The position numbers and the translations under genes are program-made. The notes under the pieces were generated by a model. It was given only the letters and a program-made list of their open reading frames with translations, ran no database searches and had not been told where the DNA came from. 15,203 nucleotides of DNA from Erysipelothrix sp. UBA3377. Its GTDB lineage: Bacteria; Bacillota_I; Bacilli_A; Erysipelotrichales; Erysipelotrichaceae. Positions 7,382 to 14,328 of the stretch are shown piece by piece. The stretch's first letter is position 1, and each line of letters opens with the position of its first letter. The DNA is taken from contig DEQB01000027.1 in NCBI GenBank assembly GCA_002359085.1, forward strand, positions 17,112-32,314, in the 5' to 3' direction.

Positions 7382-8391
7382 AACAAAAACTTTGGAAAAT
7401 CAGATACTATATAAAACGTTTATTTGGTATGGAGTGGAAGACTTTCTTTGAGAGTGTATCCTTAGCGAAAGAAAGAAGTCGTAAGCCATGGATTGTGATG
7501 TTTTTTGATATCATTATCAGTTCATTTCGATATAATGCCGGTTACAATGATTACATTGAATTTGAATTCTATTTGATGAACCACGCACAGCGTCAAAGTT
7601 ATTTGACAGCACCGAAATCGATGGCTATCGCAAGACAGTATAACGATCGTGAACGTGCAGGTATTATTTTGGATAAATCACAGTTTCATAAGTATTACGG
7701 TAAATTTGTTTCCCGTGCTTTTTTAGATTTAACGGAAGCATCATTGTCAGAATTTACAGACTTTATCAAAACGCATAAAAACGTGATGTGTAAGGTTGTG
7801 GATGGTAATTCCGGTGTGGGTATCACGAAAGTTGAATATTCAGAAGCGTTGGATATTCAAGCATTGTATGATCAGTGTTTGAATCAAAAACAAACTTTAA
7901 TCGAAGAGTATTTTGTACAACATCCAAAAATGGCTGAATTGTCTGCTTCATCTGTGAATACGATCCGAATGGTGACCTTTGTGGATAAACAGGGTGTACC
8001 GCATATTATTACCCTTGCATTGAAAATTGGGGTAGGCGGATACGTTGATAATATTGGACAAGGAGGTATGTATACCATTTTGTCTGAAAATGGTGAAGTG
8101 GTTGTGCCTTTTATTAATCAGAAGGGTGATCATTTTTCAGTACATCCTTTAACGAAAATGAATTTAATTGGTTTTACCGTTCCGAATTTTGAAGTGATCA
8201 AACAACAGATTCTTGAAGTGGCTTTGGTGATTCCAGAAGTGCGCTATGTTGGATGGGATATTTCAGTGAATGTATCGGGAAATCTTGAGATTATTGAAGG
8301 CAATCCATTTACGGGTACCTTCCAGTTACCGGCATCCTTGGCTCTAAATAAGATGGGTGTCATGCCTGTGTTATCACAGTATTTGGATTAG
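7378..8391 (+). CDS. ATP-grasp ligase, sugar-transfer-associated type, in cell-wall operon
   Basis: The 337-aa protein fits the 'sugar-transfer associated' ATP-grasp family (PF14397 type). Such folds activate a carboxylate as acyl phosphate and join it to an amine or another nucleophile. Visible landmarks are a basic N-terminus (KLWKIRYYIKRLFG), a nucleotide-binding Lys139 (MCKVV), the glycine-rich loop GNSGVGI (143-149), hinge residues IEEYF (175-179), SVNTIRMVTF (192-201), VDNIGQGGMY (223-232), GWDISV (292-297) and the metal-binding EIIEGNP, with Glu307 and Asn309 as likely Mg2+ ligands. It is a complete, apparently active enzyme. It starts inside the murE stop (ATGA) and is followed after 11 nt by the murT-like gene. 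This setting points to joining an amino acid or small acid to a peptidoglycan precursor. Its exact substrates are unknown, and teichoic-acid or polysaccharide modification is an alternative. Confidence 0.8.
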   Translation: MKQKLWKIRYYIKRLFGMEWKTFFESVSLAKERSRKPWIVMFFDIIISSFRYNAGYNDYIEFEFYLMNHAQRQSYLTAPKSMAIARQYNDRERAGIILDKSQFHKYYGKFVSRAFLDLTEASLSEFTDFIKTHKNVMCKVVDGNSGVGITKVEYSEALDIQALYDQCLNQKQTLIEEYFVQHPKMAELSASSVNTIRMVTFVDKQGVPHIITLALKIGVGGYVDNIGQGGMYTILSENGEVVVPFINQKGDHFSVHPLTKMNLIGFTVPNFEVIKQQILEVALVIPEVRYVGWDISVNVSGNLEIIEGNPFTGTFQLPASLALNKMGVMPVLSQYLD

Positions 8392-8402
8392 ATGGATGTG
8401 TT

Positions 8403-9761
8403 ATGATGGAAAAATTTAGATTTTATATTGCGATGATCATGGCCCGATTGAGTTTCTTTGGTTTGAAATTATTGGGTCGTAATGCGACTCATTTACCAGG
8501 TGTGATTGCGGTTCGCATTTGTCCCAATGTTTTGGAATATTTAGAAGTGGGTCAACAGTTTGTGGCAATTACCGGTACCAACGGAAAAACATCTACCACC
8601 AATATGGTCGTTTCATTTTTGGAAGCGCAAGGGGTAGATTTATGTGCCAATGTTATGGGAAGTAATATTGAAGGGGGCATTATCAGTGCCTTATTAACGT
8701 CCACCACATTCTTTGGGAAAAGCACAAAAGATGTGACCGTCTTTGAGGTGGATGAACGTGCTTCTTTATATATATTTCCTTATATTAAACCCGATCTTAT
8801 TGCGGTTACCAATTTGTATCGTGATTCCTATGCGCGTAATGCCCATGTGGACTATATTGTGGAGACTTTGGAAACCAGTATTCCCAAGTCGAGTACTTTG
8901 ATTTTAAATGGGGATGATATTTTGACCAGTAATCTGATGAAAGATAATAAGCGTCGTTATTTCTCAATTGCGCCCTTACGCCAAGAAGTAGAAGTGAAGG
9001 ATAGCTTGATTCAGGACTCTGTCTATTGTCCTGTGTGTGATCATCCCTTAACTTATGATTTTCAAAGGTATCATCATATTGGTCGTGTGCACTGTGAGCA
9101 GTGTGGTTTTACAAATTCTAAGGCCGATTATGAAGTCATTGGTATTGAAGATTCGCAATATATTTTACAAGAAGAAGGTGCGCAGTACACCTATCACATT
9201 AACACTGATAATATGAGTGATCATTATAATATGTTGAGCGCCATCAGTGTGTTAAGAGAGATGGGTTATGACCATGCTTTAATTCAAGCTTATTTTGAGA
9301 ATATAAAAACGGTTGAAACGCGATATGATATGGTTGAGAAAAATGATAAACGCTATGTGACCATGTTGTCGAAGGATCAAAATCCAGTCGCCAATTCACG
9401 TGTCTTTGATTTTATTCGCCAACAAGAATCTTGGGGTAGTCGTGTTATTGTTATGATGAACGAAGCCCATGGTTATGAAAAAGAAGTGCGTGTTGTGGAA
9501 AATATGGCGTGGCTATATGATGCGAACTTTGAATATTTAAATATTCCTGAAGTAAAAGCCATTTATTGTGTGGGAGCTCGGGCCCATGAATATCAATCCC
9601 GTTTGGCGTTGGAATCTTTTGATTTGAACAAAATTCATGTGTGTGAAACACTGCCTGAAGATATTGAGTCTTGTGACACGGTGATTATTCTACATTCTAC
9701 GAAAAACATTCCTGCTGCGTTTCGTTATCGTCAGCAATTGATAGAGAAAGGAGTCTCTTGA
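8403..9761 (+). CDS. murT: MurT-like Mur ligase (DUF1727), divergent
   Basis: This 452-aa protein is a MurT homologue; MurT with GatD amidates the alpha-carboxyl of D-Glu in lipid II, giving D-isoglutamine. Visible are a hydrophobic N-terminus, P-loop TGTNGKT (57-63), the VFEVDERA segment, and a Cys4 zinc ribbon inserted in the ATPase domain (Cys209, 212, 231, 234), diagnostic of MurT. The DUF1727 C-terminal domain follows from about residue 305. Several conserved MurT motifs are changed: the DQLDRYGE stretch is DSYARNAH (141-148), DVSWLWD is NMAWLYD so the putative triad Asp becomes Asn367, and the LPTYTAML ending reads ILHSTKNIP. ATP binding looks intact, so it is likely still a ligase with altered chemistry. 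ATG 8403 and ATG 8406 are both possible starts. It overlaps gatD by one base. The symbol denotes homology, not proven amidation. Confidence 0.82.
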   Translation: MMEKFRFYIAMIMARLSFFGLKLLGRNATHLPGVIAVRICPNVLEYLEVGQQFVAITGTNGKTSTTNMVVSFLEAQGVDLCANVMGSNIEGGIISALLTSTTFFGKSTKDVTVFEVDERASLYIFPYIKPDLIAVTNLYRDSYARNAHVDYIVETLETSIPKSSTLILNGDDILTSNLMKDNKRRYFSIAPLRQEVEVKDSLIQDSVYCPVCDHPLTYDFQRYHHIGRVHCEQCGFTNSKADYEVIGIEDSQYILQEEGAQYTYHINTDNMSDHYNMLSAISVLREMGYDHALIQAYFENIKTVETRYDMVEKNDKRYVTMLSKDQNPVANSRVFDFIRQQESWGSRVIVMMNEAHGYEKEVRVVENMAWLYDANFEYLNIPEVKAIYCVGARAHEYQSRLALESFDLNKIHVCETLPEDIESCDTVIILHSTKNIPAAFRYRQQLIEKGVS

Positions 9762-10450
9762 TGAAAGTTGAAGTTTTGTTTCCTGAAGTGTGTGCACTCT
9801 TTGGTGATCATGGTAATATCTTGTTTCTTGAACATGTATTTGGAAAAGAAAATGTGATTAAAACTTCATTCATGGAAACTCCGAAATTTTTGAATGAATC
9901 CATTGATTTAATCTATATGGGGGCGATGAGTGAGAGAACCCAAGTAAAAGTTATTGATAAGTTAATGCCGCATTATGATGTTTTGCGTACGAAAATTGAA
10001 GCAGGCATGAAAGTCTTGTTTACGGGGAATGCTTTTGATATTTTAGGGAAGCTTATTATTGACGAAGGACTCAATGTAATTGAAGCACTTGGGATCTTTG
10101 AGTATGAAACGAAAATTAAGCGCAATCCACGCTTCAATGATGTGGTGTTGGGTAAAGATAGTAGTGGCCTTGAAATTGTGGGTCATAAAACGCAGTTTAC
10201 CCAGAGTTTTGGGGATAATGCTCAAAATTATTTCATCCAAACAGAAGTTGGAACGGGTATGCACAAAGACAGTCAGTTTGAAGGGGTAATGTATAAGGGG
10301 TTAATTGCGACCAACTTAACGGGACCGCTATTGCCTTTAAATCCGGATTTTGCGCAGAAGTTTCTAAATGTTGATATTGTTGATTATGATATTTTAATGG
10401 CTGCGAAGCTAAAGAAAATTAATGATATTCGCACGTATTATAGTAAATAA
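9761..10450 (+). CDS. gatD: GatD-like glutamine amidotransferase homologue lacking catalytic Cys and His
   Basis: The 229-aa protein aligns along its length with GatD, the glutaminase subunit that supplies ammonia to MurT: LFGDHGNILFL near the N-terminus, DLIYMGAMSER, KIEAGMKVLFTGNAFDILGK, ALGIFEYETK, VGHKTQF and NLTGPLLPLNP. In GatD the nucleophile lies in CGGYQFLG and the histidine in YLHGPILPKN. Here the equivalent residues are Gly89 and Thr187, and the GGG oxyanion stretch is GAM. The only cysteine is Cys11, far from the expected site. The reading frame is intact and the flanking fold motifs are kept, so this looks like a maintained non-catalytic partner, not a decaying gene. ATG 9761 is preferred over TTG 9758 because AGGAG (9749-9753) is 7 nt upstream. 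It ends the operon. A structural or substrate-positioning role for MurT is inferred. Confidence 0.8.
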   Translation: MKVEVLFPEVCALFGDHGNILFLEHVFGKENVIKTSFMETPKFLNESIDLIYMGAMSERTQVKVIDKLMPHYDVLRTKIEAGMKVLFTGNAFDILGKLIIDEGLNVIEALGIFEYETKIKRNPRFNDVVLGKDSSGLEIVGHKTQFTQSFGDNAQNYFIQTEVGTGMHKDSQFEGVMYKGLIATNLTGPLLPLNPDFAQKFLNVDIVDYDILMAAKLKKINDIRTYYSK

Positions 10451-10484
10451 AAACCACTTTGGTACGGTGTACCAGAGTGGTTTT
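10450..10484. terminator. Bidirectional Rho-independent terminator between convergent genes
   Basis: A 16-bp stem with one G-T wobble, AAAACCACTTTGGTAC (10450-10465) against GTACCAGAGTGGTTTT (10469-10484), closes on a GGT loop. It has T runs downstream on the plus strand and A runs upstream, so it can serve both the gatD-like gene and the oppositely oriented pseudouridine synthase gene. Confidence 0.9.
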
Positions 10485-10485
10485 C

Positions 10486-11172
10486 TTATATAAACATCTC
10501 AATTTCTTCATCTGTTAATGGTCGTGATTCCCCGGGGAATAATGTATCGTCTAGTTTTAATTCACCGATTTGAATTCGTCTTAAATAAACCACTTCATTA
10601 TTGCATAAATGCATCATGCGTTTAACTTGGTGGTATTTACCTTCCGCTATGGATAAATGAATGGTTTTATCGTCCAAAACTTTTGTGTAAGCCGGTTTTA
10701 ACGGTTTATCATCAAGAAAGACACCTTGTTTTAAGATGTCGATGTATTTTTCATCGAAGGATTCCTTTAGTTCAACGTAATATGTCTTATATATTTCTTT
10801 TTTACCGTGGCTGATGTTGTGGGAGAAGGTTCCGTCGTTGGTGATTAAAAGTAATCCTTCTGTATCAACATCCAATCTTCCAACCATAATATAATCTTCT
10901 CGATACGTTTCCAAAAGCTCTAGTGCAGATGGGTAAAGTTCTGGAGTGTGTGTGCATTCAAATCCTGCAGGCTTGTTGAGCATGAGATATACTTTTTCTT
11001 CATATTCAATGCGTGTGCCATCCACAAAAACTTGGTCGCTTTTCAAATCGACATGATGTTTTGCGGAAGTAATGATGGTTTCGTTTACTTTGACAAGTCT
11101 TGATTTTAATAGGTATCGGACGTCTTTTCTACTTCCAAACCCTGTATGAGATAGTAATTTATCGATGCGCAT
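10486..11172 (-). CDS. rsuA: RsuA-family rRNA pseudouridine synthase
   Basis: The 228-aa protein has an N-terminal S4 RNA-binding domain (MRIDKLLSHTGFGSRKDVRYLL, about 1-60) and an RsuA/RluB-type synthase domain. KPAGFECTHTPELYPSALELL precedes the catalytic motif GRLDVDTEGLLLITNDG, with catalytic Asp101. EGKYHQVKRMM and YLRRIQIGELKL are the usual C-terminal motifs. The CTH...YPSALELL form favours the RsuA branch, which makes pseudouridine 516 in 16S rRNA, over RluB, but the exact uridine is inferred. The start at 11172 on the minus strand is supported by AAAGGAG (plus-strand 11180-11186) 7 nt upstream. It is monocistronic, with its own extended -10 promoter, and converges on the gatD-like gene. 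Confidence 0.9.
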   Translation of the reverse strand: MRIDKLLSHTGFGSRKDVRYLLKSRLVKVNETIITSAKHHVDLKSDQVFVDGTRIEYEEKVYLMLNKPAGFECTHTPELYPSALELLETYREDYIMVGRLDVDTEGLLLITNDGTFSHNISHGKKEIYKTYYVELKESFDEKYIDILKQGVFLDDKPLKPAYTKVLDDKTIHLSIAEGKYHQVKRMMHLCNNEVVYLRRIQIGELKLDDTLFPGESRPLTDEEIEMFI

Positions 11173-11217
11173 GATGGTGCTCCTTTATATTTATCGTTAT
11201 CGTACATAATTATAAGT

Positions 11218-11226
11218 ATTATACCA
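11218..11226 (-). promoter_or_regulatory. Extended -10 promoter of the pseudouridine synthase gene
   Basis: Read on the minus strand, positions 11226-11218 give TGGTATAAT, a perfect extended -10 box identical to that of the murE operon. It lies about 45 nt upstream of the start. No strong -35 hexamer is seen at 16-18 nt. Confidence 0.6.
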
Positions 11227-11274
11227 TGCATAAGTAGGGTGAAATTAAACAATTTTAAATATTTTCTCATGTTA

Positions 11275-11302
11275 TTGTAAAGAATTGTAATGTTTGTATG
11301 AT
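11275..11302 (+). promoter_or_regulatory. Candidate promoter for the 152-aa ORF/ylxP/EAL operon
   Basis: TTGTAA (11275-11280) and TATGAT (11297-11302) are 16 nt apart. A second overlapping pair, TTGTAA at 11285 and TATGTA at 11309 with an 18-nt spacer, is also possible. GAGGGGAG (11321-11328) then precedes the ATG at 11339 by about 10 nt. Confidence 0.5.
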
Positions 11303-11338
11303 AAGATGTATGTAAGAAATGAGGGGAGATTTTAGGTA

Positions 11339-11797
11339 ATGTTAAAAGGATATATATTGCAGGTATATGATGCCTCAAGAATGATGGTATTGATTATTTC
11401 TTCAACGCTTCGTGGACCCTTGATTTTAAATTTGTCCAATACTGTTTTTTATGACCCAGAAGGAAACCTTTCATCTTTTGATATTTTAACACAATACCAA
11501 GCCATAGAAGTTGAGGTGGATGATATGATGACACTATCGTTGCCTCCAATTACCAACGCAAAAACATTGGTTGTGTTACAAGATGCTTATCATCTCGAGG
11601 GAATTTTAAAAATGATCGATGAAAGATACATTCTAGAGACAGTTGAAATGGGAAATGTATGGTTAAATATGGATGAGGATACGTATGCTGTAAACTTGGA
11701 TGAACTGGTTGATGAAGCTGTGGTCGTCATTTACAGTGGTGCGATGACGCGATCCATACCTCCCCAAATATTTGTGAATGCATTGGTAGGGAAATAA
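11339..11797 (+). CDS. Hypothetical protein, 152 aa, unrecognised family
   Basis: I do not recognise this protein. It is a soluble, acidic, strand-rich polypeptide with no signal peptide, transmembrane helix, cysteine pair or nucleotide-binding loop. The first 60 residues alternate hydrophobic strands (GYILQVYD, MMVLIISSTLRGPLILNL), then an acidic segment (IEVEVDDMM) leads to KTLVVLQDAYHLEGILKMIDERYILETVEMG, which could be a strand-helix-strand unit. The end (AVVVIYSGAMTRSIPPQIFVNALVGK) is again strand and helix. ATG 11339 has a GAGGGGAG upstream and a plausible promoter. The DUF503 gene begins at the base right after the stop, and the EAL gene follows, so the three are probably co-transcribed. 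That makes a role near c-di-GMP signalling or RNA/ribosome biology conceivable, but nothing in the sequence shows it. Coding status is supported by the open frame, RBS and tight operon fit. Confidence 0.7.
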   Translation: MLKGYILQVYDASRMMVLIISSTLRGPLILNLSNTVFYDPEGNLSSFDILTQYQAIEVEVDDMMTLSLPPITNAKTLVVLQDAYHLEGILKMIDERYILETVEMGNVWLNMDEDTYAVNLDELVDEAVVVIYSGAMTRSIPPQIFVNALVGK

Positions 11798-12076
11798 GTG
11801 GTTTTATATTATGAATTTGAATTAAGAATTCATAGCATTGAAAGTCTCAAAGAGAAAAGAAATGTATTGAAAAGTTTATTGCAAAAATTAAGGCAAAAGT
11901 ACAGGATTAGTGGTGCAGAAATTGGAATCCATGACCAAAAATCTTTTGCGATAATCGGTGTTGCAATCGTTGGGAATGATGGCGTTTACTTGGAAACGGT
12001 AATGAATGACGTGATACAGTTCATAGAAATAAATTATCAAATTGATATTATAGATTATAAAAAAACATATCTATAG
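11798..12076 (+). CDS. ylxP: DUF503 family protein (YlxP-like)
   Basis: The 92-aa protein shows the DUF503 pattern: an N-terminal strand, HSIESLKEKRNVLKSLLQKLRQKYRISGAEIG (about 12-43), a FAIIGVAIVGND strand, and a C-terminal helix ending in FIEINYQID. YlxP is a small conserved protein of uncertain biochemical role, usually found beside nusA-infB-rbfA. Here that neighbourhood is absent, and it sits between an unknown gene and a GGDEF/EAL gene. The start is GTG at 11798, immediately after the preceding TAA. AGGG (11788-11791) within the upstream gene is the likely ribosome site, and no in-frame ATG lies nearby. Length is normal for the family. Confidence 0.8.
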   Translation: MVLYYEFELRIHSIESLKEKRNVLKSLLQKLRQKYRISGAEIGIHDQKSFAIIGVAIVGNDGVYLETVMNDVIQFIEINYQIDIIDYKKTYL

Positions 12077-12088
12077 TGGGAGGCAAAC

Positions 12089-14296
12089 TTGAAAAAGCGT
12101 TTTGTAATAGACAACTGGAGACCGATATTGGCAGCTGCAATCATACTTTCAGTGTTGTTTTTTGCTTCAAGTTTTAATTTCACCAGAATGCTAAATAATT
12201 ATATGTATGATCAAATGACCAATGAAGCTGAGAAAATGGCACAGATGAATGAGTTTACAATTAGTACAATCAATAGATCTGTGAATCATATTCGGGATTT
12301 GTTGGTAAAGCAGATGGACTTGGCAGCTACCTCTATCATAAGAAATGCATCTCCTGAGGATCCAAAGCAAATTGAAAACATCATGCAACACTATTCGATT
12401 GATGAAGTGAATTGGTTTGCTGCAGATGGCACCATCGTTTATAGTAGTGAGGATTATGAGGGTGTTGTTCTGGGGAGAGACCATGCTGTGTGGCTCTTGG
12501 TTGATAATAATGTTAATCGTTATGTTGAAGGTATCCGAAAGGATCTATTTACAGACAATCAATTTCTGTTTTTGTATTTAAAGTTAGAAGATGACACAAT
12601 TGTACAGTTGGCAATAAATGCTGAAAGAATTACTGAATTAACCGATGAGTTCTCATTTGAGAATCATATTAAAGAAGTATTGGAAGATGAGAGAATTTTG
12701 AATGTGGTTGTGTATATTGATCAGTTGAGTGAGCCTCAAATTTATGGGCATGGTGAAATGATCAGTAACTTAACGCCCTCTCAGTGGAAAGGTATTTTAA
12801 CGCAATATAACACTACGCGTCGTGGCACATATGAGGGCAAACCTGTCTTAGAAGTATCGATGCCCATTACTGAAAATGGCGTAAATGTGGGTGGCTATTA
12901 TGTGATGTACTCTTTTGAGGATACACAGATTTTCCTGAGAAATGTATCGTATGTCATTTGGGGGTTATATTTGGTAATCCTTGTTGCGATGATATTTTTA
13001 TTAATTGTTATATATAATAGAAATCAAGAAATTAAAGATGTGGTATATATTGATAACCAAACTTTTTTCTATAATCGTGCTTATTTATCGGAGCGATATA
13101 TGAAAGAAATGTCTAAGTTTTTAAATAGTAAATCCAAGGGGGCACTGTTTGTTATTCGGAACCTCAGACGCATGGATTTATTAGTAGACCGTGAAGCGTT
13201 GGATCAACAAATAAGAGATTTTGCGCAAGTTTTACGTCATGACTCAGGGAGCCAAGAAATATATCGATATGCAGTGGATGCTTTCTTAGTTGTATATCAT
13301 AATGATGAAGTTGAAAGTATCACGGCCTCTATTGAAAATGTATTTAAACATGTTCATGTGGACTGGGATTTGAAAGTCGGTATTATCGAAAAAGATGAAG
13401 CGATGAAGAACTTTAAAGACATCATGAACAGTGTTGAAGTTGCTGATCTCACCTTAAGAGGTGATTTGGAAGGTAAATACATTCTCATGAACAAACAAAT
13501 CAGTGATGAGATTATTCATCTTCAGCGTATTGAACATGACTTACGAAGATTATCTTCCGCTGGTTTTGGTGAGGAACTTCATATTGAGTTTCAACCACAA
13601 ATTGATGCGATAGATCATAAAGTTGTCGGATTTGAATCCTTAACGCGGTGGATTCATCCGGAATTGGGATATATATCGCCGCACTTAATTTATCGTATCG
13701 CTGAAGGTACGGATTTTGAACGTACACTTACCAGGTGGGTTATTGTCGAAACGGTTAACTTTATGAAAGACATGTATCTACGGGGTCTATATGACATTAA
13801 GGTGTCTTTTAATGCTTCGGTTAGTGTGATAAAACAGCCAAGATTTGCGCATAACCTAATCGAAATACTTGCACATGATAATATCAACCCTCGAAATATT
13901 GTGGTCGAAATTACAGAAACTAAATATGACGATGAATCTGAAATCTTCTCAGAAAATATTAAATTGATTCGGGAAGCAGGAATCGGGATTGCGATTGACG
14001 ACTATGGTCGTGGATACTCATCAATTGCGCGTTTGCGAGATTTAGATATCACAATTGTAAAAATTGATAAGGCATTCGTTGATGATATTGGTGTTGATAA
14101 TCGTTTTATCACGAACATACTGAGTATGGTTAAAGAAATGGATTTAAAAATTGTGGCAGAAGGTGTTGAAAATGAGTCTCAAAAACAGTGGCTTGTTGAA
14201 AATGGATCTTTTGTAATTCAGGGTTATTACTATAGTAAGCCCATGAAACAAGATGCAGCGATTGACTATATTATAGATTTCAATAAAGGTGAATAA
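12089..14296 (+). CDS. Membrane-bound degenerate-GGDEF/EAL c-di-GMP phosphodiesterase
   Basis: The 735-aa protein has a transmembrane helix at about 12-30, an extracytoplasmic sensor region (about 31-285; FAADGTIVYSS suggests a Cache-like fold), a second helix (about 288-309), then cytoplasmic GGDEF and EAL domains. The GGDEF signature is replaced by AVDAF (395-399), so cyclase activity is unlikely; such domains often act as regulators. The EAL domain keeps the residues expected for c-di-GMP hydrolysis: Glu516 (ESL), Asn575 (SFNAS), Glu607 (EITE), Asp637-Asp638 (DDYGRGYSS), Lys658 (VKIDKAF), Glu691 (AEGVEN) and Gln711 (IQGYYYSKP). It is therefore probably an active phosphodiesterase responding to an external signal. 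TTG 12089 is chosen because GGGAGG lies about 6 nt upstream and it keeps the first membrane helix. It starts 12 nt after ylxP. Confidence 0.9.
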   Translation: MKKRFVIDNWRPILAAAIILSVLFFASSFNFTRMLNNYMYDQMTNEAEKMAQMNEFTISTINRSVNHIRDLLVKQMDLAATSIIRNASPEDPKQIENIMQHYSIDEVNWFAADGTIVYSSEDYEGVVLGRDHAVWLLVDNNVNRYVEGIRKDLFTDNQFLFLYLKLEDDTIVQLAINAERITELTDEFSFENHIKEVLEDERILNVVVYIDQLSEPQIYGHGEMISNLTPSQWKGILTQYNTTRRGTYEGKPVLEVSMPITENGVNVGGYYVMYSFEDTQIFLRNVSYVIWGLYLVILVAMIFLLIVIYNRNQEIKDVVYIDNQTFFYNRAYLSERYMKEMSKFLNSKSKGALFVIRNLRRMDLLVDREALDQQIRDFAQVLRHDSGSQEIYRYAVDAFLVVYHNDEVESITASIENVFKHVHVDWDLKVGIIEKDEAMKNFKDIMNSVEVADLTLRGDLEGKYILMNKQISDEIIHLQRIEHDLRRLSSAGFGEELHIEFQPQIDAIDHKVVGFESLTRWIHPELGYISPHLIYRIAEGTDFERTLTRWVIVETVNFMKDMYLRGLYDIKVSFNASVSVIKQPRFAHNLIEILAHDNINPRNIVVEITETKYDDESEIFSENIKLIREAGIGIAIDDYGRGYSSIARLRDLDITIVKIDKAFVDDIGVDNRFITNILSMVKEMDLKIVAEGVENESQKQWLVENGSFVIQGYYYSKPMKQDAAIDYIIDFNKGE

Positions 14297-14320
14297 TGTT
14301 ATAATGTTAAAGAAGAGGAG
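14297..14320 (+). promoter_or_regulatory. Extended -10 promoter and RBS of the ydjC-like gene
   Basis: TGTTATAAT (14297-14305) is a perfect extended -10 box starting at the base after the EAL stop codon. AGAGGAG (14314-14320) follows; its 8-nt spacing favours ATG 14329 over ATG 14323. The transcript leader would be very short. No terminator is seen between the EAL gene and this promoter, so read-through is also possible. Confidence 0.6.
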
Positions 14321-14328
14321 CGATGTTT

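Noticed and set aside
9761..10450. GatD-like gene as a decaying pseudogene
   Set aside because: The frame is intact at family length, with a good RBS and conserved non-catalytic motifs, and its MurT partner has matching changes, so loss of catalysis looks functional rather than decay.
11106..11378. Minus-strand ORF of 90 codons across the divergent intergenic region
   Set aside because: It overlaps the S4 domain of the pseudouridine synthase gene and the start of the 152-aa gene in another frame, and covers both promoters.
12191..12484. Minus-strand ORF of 97 codons within the sensor region of the EAL gene
   Set aside because: Antisense shadow of a clear coding region, with no family features.
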